Shown here one piece after another: positions 17,423 through 24,496 of a stretch of DNA of 34,977 nucleotides (the stretch's first letter is position 1; each line of letters begins with the position of its first letter). The notes beneath the pieces are model-generated. The model searched no databases and was not told where the DNA came from. It saw nothing but the letters and a program-made list of their open reading frames with translations. The stretch comes from Campylobacterales bacterium. Its GTDB lineage: Bacteria > Campylobacterota > Campylobacteria > Campylobacterales > Sulfurimonadaceae. Location: NCBI GenBank assembly GCA_026390115.1, contig JAPLGO010000001.1, positions 1-34,977 of the forward strand, read 5' to 3'. The position numbers and the translations under genes were made by a program.

Positions 17423-17453
17423 AAAGCTAAAGACCAAAAGGTCTTTATGCTTT
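17423..17453. terminator. Bidirectional terminator-like hairpin between convergent MCP and rplT
   Basis: AAAGC-T-AAAGACC-AAAA-GGTCTTT-AT-GCTTT forms a 12-bp interrupted stem directly after the rplT stop. T-rich sequence follows on the plus strand; the minus side has no T-run, so it is stronger for the rightward MCP transcript. Confidence 0.5.
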
Positions 17454-17811
17454 ATTTGCTAAGTGCTGCTTTTGAAGCTTCTGCAACTGCACTAAATGCT
17501 GCTGCATCATTCATCGCCATATCAGCAAGAATTTTACGGTCAAGTTCGATACCAGATTTATGAAGTCCATTTATGAAAGTTGAATAATTCATTCCATTTA
17601 AACGACAAGCAGCATTAATACGAACAATCCATAATTTACGGAATTCGCGTTTATTTTGCTTACGGTCACGGAACGCATAGTAATATGAACGTTCAATTTG
17701 CTCTTTAGCTTTTCTGAAATGCTTACGGCGTCCGCTGTAAAAACCTTTCGCTAATTTTAATATCTTTTTGTGTCTTCTTCTACGAACAACACCTGTTTTT
17801 ACTCTTGGCAT
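17452..17811 (-). CDS. rplT: 50S ribosomal protein L20
   Basis: A 119-aa, highly basic protein, full length for L20. [19 protein letters not shown] at the N-terminus, followed by [16 protein letters not shown] and [21 protein letters not shown] (read in two pieces), are family hallmarks. L20 binds 23S rRNA early in large-subunit assembly and in many bacteria represses its own operon through the mRNA. It follows rpmI by 103 nt. The spacer has a hairpin (CCACAA-TTT-TTGTGG, about 17857-17871) that could serve regulation or processing. Confidence 0.98.
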   Translation of the reverse strand: MPRVKTGVVRRRRHKKILKLAKGFYSGRRKHFRKAKEQIERSYYYAFRDRKQNKREFRKLWIVRINAACRLNGMNYSTFINGLHKSGIELDRKILADMAMNDAAAFSAVAEASKAALSK

Positions 17812-17914
17812 ATTTTTCCTTTTTCTTTACCCGTGATACTTTTTGTCTCAGAGGTGCCACAATTTTTGTGGTCTTGCCCAATTAAAATAATTGGAGATTT
17901 ATAATTAACTAAAA

Positions 17915-18106
17915 TTAGTTAATCATAGCCTTTACATTTTTCTCATCTACTTTAGCAATCACTTTAGGTGCATTTTGCTTGCGACGAGTGCCTGCATCTT
18001 GTTTAGTTAAAATATGGCTTCTAAACGCTGTTCCGCGTTTAACAGTACCATTTTTCTTAACTTTAAAACGCTTTACAGCGCCTTTAACAGATTTCATTTT
18101 TGGCAT
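17915..18106 (-). CDS. rpmI: 50S ribosomal protein L35
   Basis: A 63-aa basic protein beginning MPKMKSVKGAVKRFKV, with the conserved RSHILTKQDAGTRRK segment. It is an L35 component of the large subunit. It is preceded by a strong AAAGGAG ribosome-binding site. The usual upstream partner infC is absent; the next gene upstream is divergent, and a TATAAT promoter with a CCGCGCC discriminator lies about 40 nt upstream. It forms a two-gene operon with rplT. Confidence 0.97.
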   Translation of the reverse strand: MPKMKSVKGAVKRFKVKKNGTVKRGTAFRSHILTKQDAGTRRKQNAPKVIAKVDEKNVKAMIN

Positions 18107-18145
18107 CGATAACTCCTTTGTAAAATTCTCATTATAGAGGCGCGG

Positions 18146-18151
18146 ATTATA
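18146..18151 (-). promoter_or_regulatory. -10 box of the rpmI-rplT operon
   Basis: TATAAT on the minus strand followed by CCGCGCC. A second TATAAT lies at 18136-18131, 9 nt downstream. The GC-rich discriminator resembles those of the tRNA operon and ffs. Confidence 0.6.
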
Positions 18152-18174
18152 CCCGAATTATTATAAAATTTTGA

Positions 18175-18180
18175 TACAAT
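18175..18180 (+). promoter_or_regulatory. -10 box for a leaderless 75-aa gene mRNA
   Basis: TACAAT, in the context ATTTTGATACAAT, ends 6 nt before the ATG at 18187. The same 13-nt string recurs at 18704-18716 in front of the nucleoside-phosphorylase-like gene. Confidence 0.55.
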
Positions 18181-18186
18181 AACCTT

Positions 18187-18414
18187 ATGAATTCAATAAA
18201 ACACATAAAAAATGCACTTGCAGAGTTAGATAAAGAGGTTCAAAAGATGTTGCTTGATTGGAGTATTCCGCTCAATGAAAAAGATAATTTAATGCTTCCG
18301 ATTCTTCAGCAAAAAAGAGTTTTGACTCAAACGCTAGAAGATTTGACATATTTAAAGAATAATCCGCCAAAACCAAATCAGCCATGCGGAATTTCAAAAT
18401 ATAGGGAAGATTAA
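18187..18414 (+). CDS. Small hypothetical protein (75 aa)
   Basis: A 75-aa soluble protein, helical through about residue 58 (NALAELDKEVQKMLLDW and ILQQKRVLTQTLEDLTYL), then a Pro-rich tail with one cysteine (PPKPNQPCGISKY). No family is recognised. No Shine-Dalgarno is seen; the ATG is 6 nt after a TACAAT -10 box, so it should be read from a leaderless message. It stands alone between the divergent rpmI operon and the convergent ffs gene. Confidence 0.6.
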   Translation: MNSIKHIKNALAELDKEVQKMLLDWSIPLNEKDNLMLPILQQKRVLTQTLEDLTYLKNNPPKPNQPCGISKYRED

Positions 18415-18553
18415 AATGTTCAATAGAAACATTCGCACATATTTTTAGCATATAATTTTATTCAGGTTAAAGGCAAAATTGAGGAGTTTGCTGAAGTAAA
18501 TAACAAAAGCATACTCAATTTCAATACCGAAATTGGGCAAAAGCATATGTTAT

Positions 18554-18665
18554 AAAAAGTACTTCTCTCCAGATACCTGCGGCACATAACAGTTAAAGGC
18601 GTGCTGCTGCATTCCTGCCCTGACACAATATCTCGAACTGCCATTGCACAGGTCTAAAGAGAAGC
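18554..18665 (-). ncRNA. ffs: Signal recognition particle RNA (4.5S-type)
   Basis: The minus strand contains the SRP signature GTCAGGGCAGGAATGCAGCA(G) at 18624-18604: a symmetric internal loop, the GGAA-type tetraloop region and the asymmetric AGCAG loop that bind Ffh. The 3' side holds the partner GTGCCGCAGGTATCT. CTTCTCT (18664-18658) pairs with AGAGAAG (18568-18562) to close the long hairpin, and a TTTTT run at 18558-18554 ends the transcript. The roughly 112-nt size is that of the short bacterial form without Alu domain. The promoter is TTGTAA-N16-TATAAT. Confidence 0.93.
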
Positions 18666-18671
18666 GGCGAA

Positions 18672-18699
18672 ATTATAGCCTAAAAAGCTAAAATTACAA
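18672..18699 (-). promoter_or_regulatory. Promoter of ffs
   Basis: TTGTAA (18699-18694), 16-bp spacer, TATAAT (18677-18672), then TTTCGCC, the same discriminator as the tRNA operon promoter. The divergent -10 box of the next gene lies only about 35 bp away. Confidence 0.7.
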
Positions 18700-18710
18700 A
18701 ACAATTTTGA

Positions 18711-18716
18711 TACAAT
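18711..18716 (+). promoter_or_regulatory. -10 box of the peptidoglycan-recycling operon
   Basis: TACAAT within ATTTTGATACAAT ends 5 nt before the ATG at 18722; no Shine-Dalgarno is present, so the first gene is probably translated from a leaderless end. Confidence 0.55.
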
Positions 18717-18721
18717 TACGA

Positions 18722-19276
18722 ATGCTATATATTGTAACTGCACTCAAACCTGAAGCTCAAGCATTTATTGACAGATACAGCCTTCAAAAGAGTAAATTGG
18801 AGGATTTCAATATATTTACAAACAAAAAAACAATTCTTATTGTTGGTGGTATTGGCGTTAAGAATGCGACTCTTGCAACACAAAGTTTAATTAATCACTT
18901 CGACATCACGGACGATGATGTATATATTAATGTCGGCATCTGTGGGGCAAGTAGAAAGTACAAAATCGGTGAGCTTTTGCAGATAGATACAATAAACTAT
19001 AAAAACCATACATACTCTATCCATCAGAAAATTACAACAGCTATTGAGTGCCTCGATGAAGAATCAAGCGAAGAAAAGTATGAGATAGTTGATATGGAAT
19101 CATTTGGTTTTTATAACGCTGTAATCCACTCTCCTGCCATAAAGAATAGCTATATTTTCAAAGTTGTATCTGACCATTTTGAACCTCATAAAGTTACAAA
19201 AGATGGCACAAAATCACTTATTTTCAGTGTGATAGACGCTATAAATAGTATAATTTTTACAAAGGCTAATTTTTGA
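18722..19276 (+). CDS. Nucleoside phosphorylase-superfamily protein
   Basis: A 184-aa protein of the PNP/MTAN fold. It has IVTALKPEAQAFI at the N-terminus, the VGGIGVKNA and VGICGAS glycine segments, VDMESFGFY matching the nucleoside-binding DMEs motif, and VVSDHFE, where the catalytic Asp of MTA/SAH nucleosidases sits. It is shorter than MTAN (about 230 aa). The substrate (MTA/SAH, futalosine or something specific to cell-wall salvage) cannot be told. ATG at 18722 is preferred to a TTG at 18707 because the -10 box occupies the latter position. Its TGA overlaps the TTG start of the NagZ gene, making it the first gene of the peptidoglycan-recycling operon. Confidence 0.75.
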   Translation: MLYIVTALKPEAQAFIDRYSLQKSKLEDFNIFTNKKTILIVGGIGVKNATLATQSLINHFDITDDDVYINVGICGASRKYKIGELLQIDTINYKNHTYSIHQKITTAIECLDEESSEEKYEIVDMESFGFYNAVIHSPAIKNSYIFKVVSDHFEPHKVTKDGTKSLIFSVIDAINSIIFTKANF

Positions 19277-20367
19277 AATTTATTCTTCTTCTTCTTCTTA
19301 CACATTCTCTTAATGCAAACGATGTAAACAAAGAGGATATAAAACTTAAAAAGATGATAGGCAGAATGCTCATTGTAGGATTTGAAGATGAAAAAATCAA
19401 TGAAAAAAGTAAAATAGTAAAACAGATAAACGAGTATGAGTTGGGCGGTGTCATTCTTTTTGACCGTTTTTACAGTGACAAAACAAAAACTAAAAACATT
19501 AGCTCTCCAAAACAGCTCCAAGAGCTAACACAAAAGCTAAAATTACTCTCAGCAAAGCCGTTTTTAATCTCGGTGGACCAAGAGGGGGGAAGAGTTGCAA
19601 GATTAAAGCCCTCTTATGGATTTGATGAAATTCCATCCGCTCTCAAAGTATCCAAAGAGGGCACTCCACAAGCCAAACAAACATATGCAAAAATGGCAAA
19701 AATGTTAAAAACAAATGGCATAAACTGCAACTTTGCCCCGATTGTTGACTTGGCACTCAATCCGGAAAACAGCGTTATTGTAGGACTTGAGCGCTCTTTT
19801 GGAAGTTCAGCCGAGCAGGTTAGCAGCTATGCAAAAATGCTCATAGACGCACAAAAAAAAGAGGGTGTCCTGAGTGTACTCAAACACTTCCCAGGACATG
19901 GCTCCTCACTCGGAGATTCACATCAGGGATATGTAGATATCAGTGAAAGTTGGAGTAAAAAAGAGCTGGAGCCATACCAAACTCTCATAGATTCAAAAGA
20001 TGTTGATATGATAATGACGGCACATGTTTTCAACTCTCATTTAGATAAAAAGTACCCTGCCACACTTTCCTACAAAATCAATACAAAACTCCTAAGAGAG
20101 CAGATGAACTACAGGGGAGTAATAGTGAGCGATGACATGCAGATGAAGGCGATTTCTCAAAACTACTCCGTAAAAGAGAGTGTTGCCTTAGCGATTAATT
20201 CGGGCGTTGACATGCTTCTTTTTGGCAATCAGTTAGCTACCCAGGATATTGATGAACTTGTGGATGTAATACTAACACAGGTCAAAAGCGGAGAGATTCC
20301 AGAGGCGAGAATAAAAGAGTCAAACAAACGGATTGAGCTGCTGCTCAAGAAGAGTATAAAAGAGTGA
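19273..20367 (+). CDS. nagZ: Exported beta-N-acetylglucosaminidase NagZ-type (GH3)
   Basis: A 364-aa glycoside hydrolase family 3 enzyme that removes GlcNAc from GlcNAc-anhydroMurNAc (muro)peptides. Catalytic features are complete: VDQEGGRV at 101-108, KHFPGHG (204-210) with the acid/base dyad DSH (215-217) and VSDDMQM containing the nucleophile (about Asp287). Unlike cytoplasmic E. coli NagZ, it begins with a clear signal peptide, KFILLLLLTHSLNA, so it should act in the periplasm. The start codon is TTG, overlapping the upstream stop as TTGA; its own stop overlaps the GTG of the symporter. This places the hydrolysis step before import. Confidence 0.9.
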   Translation: MKFILLLLLTHSLNANDVNKEDIKLKKMIGRMLIVGFEDEKINEKSKIVKQINEYELGGVILFDRFYSDKTKTKNISSPKQLQELTQKLKLLSAKPFLISVDQEGGRVARLKPSYGFDEIPSALKVSKEGTPQAKQTYAKMAKMLKTNGINCNFAPIVDLALNPENSVIVGLERSFGSSAEQVSSYAKMLIDAQKKEGVLSVLKHFPGHGSSLGDSHQGYVDISESWSKKELEPYQTLIDSKDVDMIMTAHVFNSHLDKKYPATLSYKINTKLLREQMNYRGVIVSDDMQMKAISQNYSVKESVALAINSGVDMLLFGNQLATQDIDELVDVILTQVKSGEIPEARIKESNKRIELLLKKSIKE

Positions 20368-21833
20368 ACAGCGCTTTTTCTTCCCTTGACTGGATAATTT
20401 TTACAGCCTACTTTTTAGTTCTCGGTGTCTCATCTATCATTTTAAGTCGTGTTAAAATCACCTCTTCAAGAGACTATTTTATCGGTTCAAACTCCATGCC
20501 GATGCTCGCCGTTGCCATCTCTGTACTAACAACATCTCAATCTGCCGCAACCTTTTTAGGAGTTCCGGAGTACTCCTATGCAAATAATTTCACCTTTATA
20601 GGGTTTTACTTTTCAGCCCTACTCGCTGTCATTTTTGTAGCCTTTGTGCTTGTTCCCAAGTTTTATGCAATGAAGGCTGTTACGGTCTATGAACTTTTGC
20701 AGATACGCTACGGAGAAAGTGCAAAGAAACAAGCAGGAATCATGTTTTTAATAGGGCGAATTTTTGCCAGCGGAGCGAGACTCTACATCGGTTCTATTGC
20801 AATCAGCATGATACTTTTTGGGGATATTCTCTTTTTGCATGTCTCTTTTTCTATTTCTCTTTTGATGTTAGGGGCTTTGGGCTACACCTACTTTGGCGGA
20901 ATAAAATCTATAATTATCAGCGATGTTATTCAGGGAATAGTTTATATCGGTGCAGCAATTGCAGTGATGATTTTTCTCTTCAATTCTCTCGAACATGTGA
21001 GCATATTAGAGACACTCAATGCACATGATAAGCTCAAATTTATAGACACCTCCTTCGATGAAAAATTCAATATTTTCGGGCTTTTTACGGGTGTATTACT
21101 TCTCAACATTGCTGCATTCGGTCTTGATCAAGACATGACACAGAGGGTGCTCTGCTGTGAAAATAAAAAGGAGGCGGCGAAATCGCTTATTCTATCAATT
21201 CTGCTCACGATTCCGGTCGTGCTTGTTTTTTTAACCATCGGGGTTTTTCTCTATCTTTTCTACATGCAAGGTGGAGTAACTCAGAGTTTTGAAGGTGAAA
21301 AAATTACTATCTTCATGTACTATATTTTGAATGAAATGCCCGATGGCATGCGTGCAGTTGTCACAATTGGGGCGATTGCCGTAACACTCTCAAGCACAAA
21401 CTCTGTTTTGGGTGCCATGGCTTCGGTAGCGGTTGAGGATATTTACAAACCGTGGAAATTAAAAAGAGGTTACATGGATGAAATGCACTTTGTAAAAGCC
21501 TCAAGAGCAGCGGTGCTCTTTTTTGCTCTTAGTTTATCTCTTATGGCTATGGCAAGTTATTTTTGGCAGAGGTACAGCGACCTTTCACTCATCAGCTTTG
21601 CACTGGGCGTGATGGCTTTTGCCTACACAGGACTTTTGGGAGTTTACTTTTCGGCGATTTTTACAAGCCGCGGAAATGCCAGAACTGTTCCATGGGCACT
21701 CTCTGGCGGATTTCTAAGTGTTTTGGCTCTGCAACCCTACACTTTTGGAATTACAATGGATTTTTCTTGGCAGATAGTTATAGGGACAATTGTTGCATTT
21801 GGCGTAATGCAGGTAGGAGCAAGTGATGAGTGA
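20364..21833 (+). CDS. Sodium/solute symporter (SSS family), candidate cell-wall sugar importer
   Basis: A 489-aa integral membrane protein with about 13 hydrophobic segments and the SSS-family N-terminal pattern: RDYFIGSNSMPM, then VLTTSQSAATFLGVPE in TM2, and GRIFASGARLYIG further on. This is the LeuT-fold family of PutP, SGLT and the sialic-acid transporter SiaT. The GTG start overlaps the nagZ stop (GTGA) and the gene overlaps anmK by 11 bp, so it is translationally embedded between NagZ and AnmK. Context suggests it imports anhydro-MurNAc, MurNAc or GlcNAc released in the periplasm, replacing AmpG. This substrate is inference; the family assignment is firm. Confidence 0.88.
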   Translation: MNSAFSSLDWIIFTAYFLVLGVSSIILSRVKITSSRDYFIGSNSMPMLAVAISVLTTSQSAATFLGVPEYSYANNFTFIGFYFSALLAVIFVAFVLVPKFYAMKAVTVYELLQIRYGESAKKQAGIMFLIGRIFASGARLYIGSIAISMILFGDILFLHVSFSISLLMLGALGYTYFGGIKSIIISDVIQGIVYIGAAIAVMIFLFNSLEHVSILETLNAHDKLKFIDTSFDEKFNIFGLFTGVLLLNIAAFGLDQDMTQRVLCCENKKEAAKSLILSILLTIPVVLVFLTIGVFLYLFYMQGGVTQSFEGEKITIFMYYILNEMPDGMRAVVTIGAIAVTLSSTNSVLGAMASVAVEDIYKPWKLKRGYMDEMHFVKASRAAVLFFALSLSLMAMASYFWQRYSDLSLISFALGVMAFAYTGLLGVYFSAIFTSRGNARTVPWALSGGFLSVLALQPYTFGITMDFSWQIVIGTIVAFGVMQVGASDE

Positions 21834-22908
21834 AAAATATATCGGGGTGATGAGCGGAACAAGCCTTGACGGCATTGATGTTGTACTTTGTGAAATTAAT
21901 TCAAAAAGTTGCAGACTTCTTTTCTCCTCGGAATATCCTTTTGATAAAAAGCTCAAAGAGGATGTTTTACATGCAATCAACGCACCGATTACGCTTGAAT
22001 ATATAGGTCATCTCGACACCCGTTTAGGCGAACTTTTTGCCGACGCAATCAACTCTTTTCTAGAAGAAAATAATATCTCTCCGGAAGAAGTAACTGCTAT
22101 CGGACTCCATGGACAGACGCTCTGGCATCAACCCAACGGCGATTTTCCTTTTTCCATGCAACTTGGAAATCCAAATATTCTCACTACTAAAACTGGAATA
22201 AGCGTAGTAAGCGATTTCAGACGCAAAGACATCGCTAACGGCGGTCAAGGCGCACCGTTCGCACCCGCTTTCCACAAGGAAATTTTTGGCTCAATCGGAC
22301 GAAATACGGCAGTTGTAAACATAGGAGGAATGGCTAATATCACATTTTTGAACGGCGAACTTCGTGGGTATGACACTGGAGTCGGTAATGTTTTGATGGA
22401 CTACTGGATACAGCAAAACAAAAATCTATCCTTTGATAAAGATGGAAAGTTTGCGGCATGTGGAAGAGTAAATGAAGAACTATTAAAGAGCTTTTTAAGT
22501 GACGATTACTTCCAAAAACTCCCTCCAAAAAGTACAGGCAGAGAGTATTTCAACGCCACTTGGCTATCCTCGCATCTGCCTACTTTTCAAACCATAAAAG
22601 ATGAAGATATTCAGAGAACGCTCCTAGAACTCACCGCTCAAAGCATTGCAAATGAAATTCTAAACACTCCAACAGATTTGTTAATAATCTGCGGCGGCGG
22701 AGCAAAAAACAGCTTTTTAATGCAAAGACTTCAAAAGCTTTGCAAAATAAAAGTAGCAAAAAGCAACGATTTTGGAATCAGCAGCAACTTTTTAGAAGCC
22801 ATGGCATTTGCATGGCTGGCGTATAAAAGAGTGCATAATGAAGAAGTGATGCTCAGCTCTGTAACCGGTGCAAAAAAAGATTCAATTTTAGGCGGTGTTT
22901 ATGTATAA
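21823..22908 (+). CDS. anmK: Anhydro-N-acetylmuramic acid kinase
   Basis: A 361-aa AnmK-family kinase that cleaves the 1,6-anhydro ring of anhMurNAc and phosphorylates it to MurNAc-6-phosphate. Recognisable are the phosphate-binding MSGTSLDGID near the N-terminus, GLHGQTLWHQP, the FRRKDIANGGQGAPFAP substrate region, VNIGGMANITFL and CGGGAKNSFLM near the C-terminus. Length matches the family. Two adjacent ATGs (21823, 21826) can serve as start. It lies between the symporter (11-bp overlap) and AmgK, an order that defines the salvage pathway. Confidence 0.95.
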   Translation: MMSEKYIGVMSGTSLDGIDVVLCEINSKSCRLLFSSEYPFDKKLKEDVLHAINAPITLEYIGHLDTRLGELFADAINSFLEENNISPEEVTAIGLHGQTLWHQPNGDFPFSMQLGNPNILTTKTGISVVSDFRRKDIANGGQGAPFAPAFHKEIFGSIGRNTAVVNIGGMANITFLNGELRGYDTGVGNVLMDYWIQQNKNLSFDKDGKFAACGRVNEELLKSFLSDDYFQKLPPKSTGREYFNATWLSSHLPTFQTIKDEDIQRTLLELTAQSIANEILNTPTDLLIICGGGAKNSFLMQRLQKLCKIKVAKSNDFGISSNFLEAMAFAWLAYKRVHNEEVMLSSVTGAKKDSILGGVYV

Positions 22909-23839
22909 ATTCAGCAAATGGTTGGAAACAACAGCGTATAGAAATCATAGTGTAGCAGTGGCTTCGGCGGATGCTAGTTTTAGGAAGTATTATAGACTTT
23001 CGTTCAAAAATCAGAGTGTTTTATTGATGGATTCATCTTTGGAAAAAAACTCTCTGGCTCCGTTTTTGGATGTAACAGCGAGACTTTTAGAGGCAGGAGT
23101 GAATGTACCATCTATCATAGAGCAAAACCTTCAAGAGGGATTTTTGATACTCAGAGATTTTGGAAATATTCATTACCTAAATATTTTAAATAGCGATAAT
23201 TATAAAACACTTTACAGCGATGCAATGGATACTATTGTGGCGATGCAAAAGGCAGAAGTTTCAGGATTGCCGCTTTATGACAAGAGATTTCTGCATGTGG
23301 AGATGGATTTGATGCAGGAGTGGTACTTAGAAAAACTGCTGGATTGCACACTCTCACAAGCCCAAAAAAAGCTGATTCAAACTTCGCTTGACGCTATTTC
23401 GAATGTCGTGTTAGAACAGCCTCAAAATATTTTTGTACATCGAGACTTCCACTCACGAAATATCATGATTACCAGTGAAAATAAAATTGGTGTTATTGAT
23501 TATCAGGATGCCATGAACGGGGCGATTACTTATGATTTAGTTTCGCTTTTAAAAGATTGTTATATTGAGTTTCCCAGAGAGGAAGTTGAAAAACTGGTCT
23601 TAGAATTTCGTGATAAAAAGGGGCTAGAGACGGGTGATAGAACTTTCATAAAGTGGTTTGATTTTATGGGCTTGCAGAGACATATCAAAGTGCTTGGAAT
23701 ATTTTCACGTCTCTTTTTGCGTGATGGCAAAGATGGATACCTCAAAGATATTCCGCTCACTCTCAAATATGTGCTTGATACGGCTGACAGATATGATGAG
23801 ACAAAAGAGTTGGCAAAGTTTTTAAAAGAAATTCAATGA
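22901..23839 (+). CDS. amgK: N-acetylmuramate/N-acetylglucosamine anomeric kinase AmgK
   Basis: A 312-aa aminoglycoside-phosphotransferase-fold kinase that makes MurNAc-1-phosphate (or GlcNAc-1-P) for cell-wall salvage. The N-lobe carries SADASFRKYYR. The catalytic loop is VHRDFHSRNIM (Asp at about 182) and the metal-binding segment VIDYQDAM. Length agrees with Pseudomonas AmgK. The ATG at 22901 lies inside the end of anmK; a GTG two codons earlier is possible. Its stop overlaps the MurU ATG (ATGA). Identification rests on fold motifs plus its place between AnmK and MurU. Confidence 0.9.
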   Translation: MYKFSKWLETTAYRNHSVAVASADASFRKYYRLSFKNQSVLLMDSSLEKNSLAPFLDVTARLLEAGVNVPSIIEQNLQEGFLILRDFGNIHYLNILNSDNYKTLYSDAMDTIVAMQKAEVSGLPLYDKRFLHVEMDLMQEWYLEKLLDCTLSQAQKKLIQTSLDAISNVVLEQPQNIFVHRDFHSRNIMITSENKIGVIDYQDAMNGAITYDLVSLLKDCYIEFPREEVEKLVLEFRDKKGLETGDRTFIKWFDFMGLQRHIKVLGIFSRLFLRDGKDGYLKDIPLTLKYVLDTADRYDETKELAKFLKEIQ

Positions 23840-24495
23840 AAGCGATGATTTTGGCAGCCGGTCGAGGAGAGCGAATGCGCCCTCTTACGGATGCTCTTCC
23901 GAAGCCTCTTTTGGAGGTTAGAGGCAAACCTCTTATTGTTTGGCATGTAGAAAAATTGGCAGCATCCGGATTTAAAGAGATTATTATAAACATTGCTCAT
24001 TTGGGTTATAAAATCCCTGAACTTCTTGGCGACGGAAAAGCTTGGGGAGTAAAGATAGAATACTCCGATGAGCAACATGAGGGTGCACTGGAGAGCGGAG
24101 GCGGAATCATAAAAGCACTTCCCATGCTAGGAAGCAAACCTTTCTTAGTGGTCAATGGAGATGTCTTTTGCGACTATCAATTTGATACAAATTTTGAGCT
24201 TCACAATAAACTCGCACACCTCATTTTAGTGCCTAATCCCGAGCATAATCCGCAAGGAGATTTTGGTCTAAAAGAGTTTTCAGTTCTAAACAATTCCTTA
24301 ACAAATTATACATTTTCCGGAATTGGGTACTATAATCCAGAAATTTTCGATAAAATATACTATGGGAAACAGGCGTTGGCTCCCATTATTCGTGACGCTA
24401 TCGACAAAGAAAAGGTGAGTGGTGAGTTATATGACGGCATTTGGCACGACATAGGCACTCCGCAAAGACTTCAATTCATAAATAGGCAGGTTTGA
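23836..24495 (+). CDS. murU: N-acetylmuramate-1-phosphate uridylyltransferase MurU
   Basis: A 219-aa nucleotidyltransferase. The signature AAGRGERMRPLTDALPKPLL at the N-terminus binds the nucleotide, VVNGDVFCDY carries the metal-binding Asp, and WHDIGTPQRL is the C-terminal motif. In the AmgK/MurU route it converts MurNAc-1-P and UTP to UDP-MurNAc, bypassing de novo MurA/MurB synthesis and fosfomycin sensitivity. A generic sugar-1-P nucleotidyltransferase would look similar, but the overlap with amgK makes MurU the best name. It ends 1 bp before the lytic transglycosylase gene. Confidence 0.92.
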   Translation: MKAMILAAGRGERMRPLTDALPKPLLEVRGKPLIVWHVEKLAASGFKEIIINIAHLGYKIPELLGDGKAWGVKIEYSDEQHEGALESGGGIIKALPMLGSKPFLVVNGDVFCDYQFDTNFELHNKLAHLILVPNPEHNPQGDFGLKEFSVLNNSLTNYTFSGIGYYNPEIFDKIYYGKQALAPIIRDAIDKEKVSGELYDGIWHDIGTPQRLQFINRQV

Positions 24496-24496
24496 T

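Noticed and set aside
17279-17563. Rightward 94-aa frame after the chemoreceptor
   Set aside because: It runs through the inverted repeat, the terminator hairpin and the antisense end of rplT; no ribosome-binding site.
18462-18644. Leftward 60-aa frame beginning MAVRDIVSGQECSS
   Set aside because: It is the SRP RNA sequence itself; conservation there is due to RNA structure.
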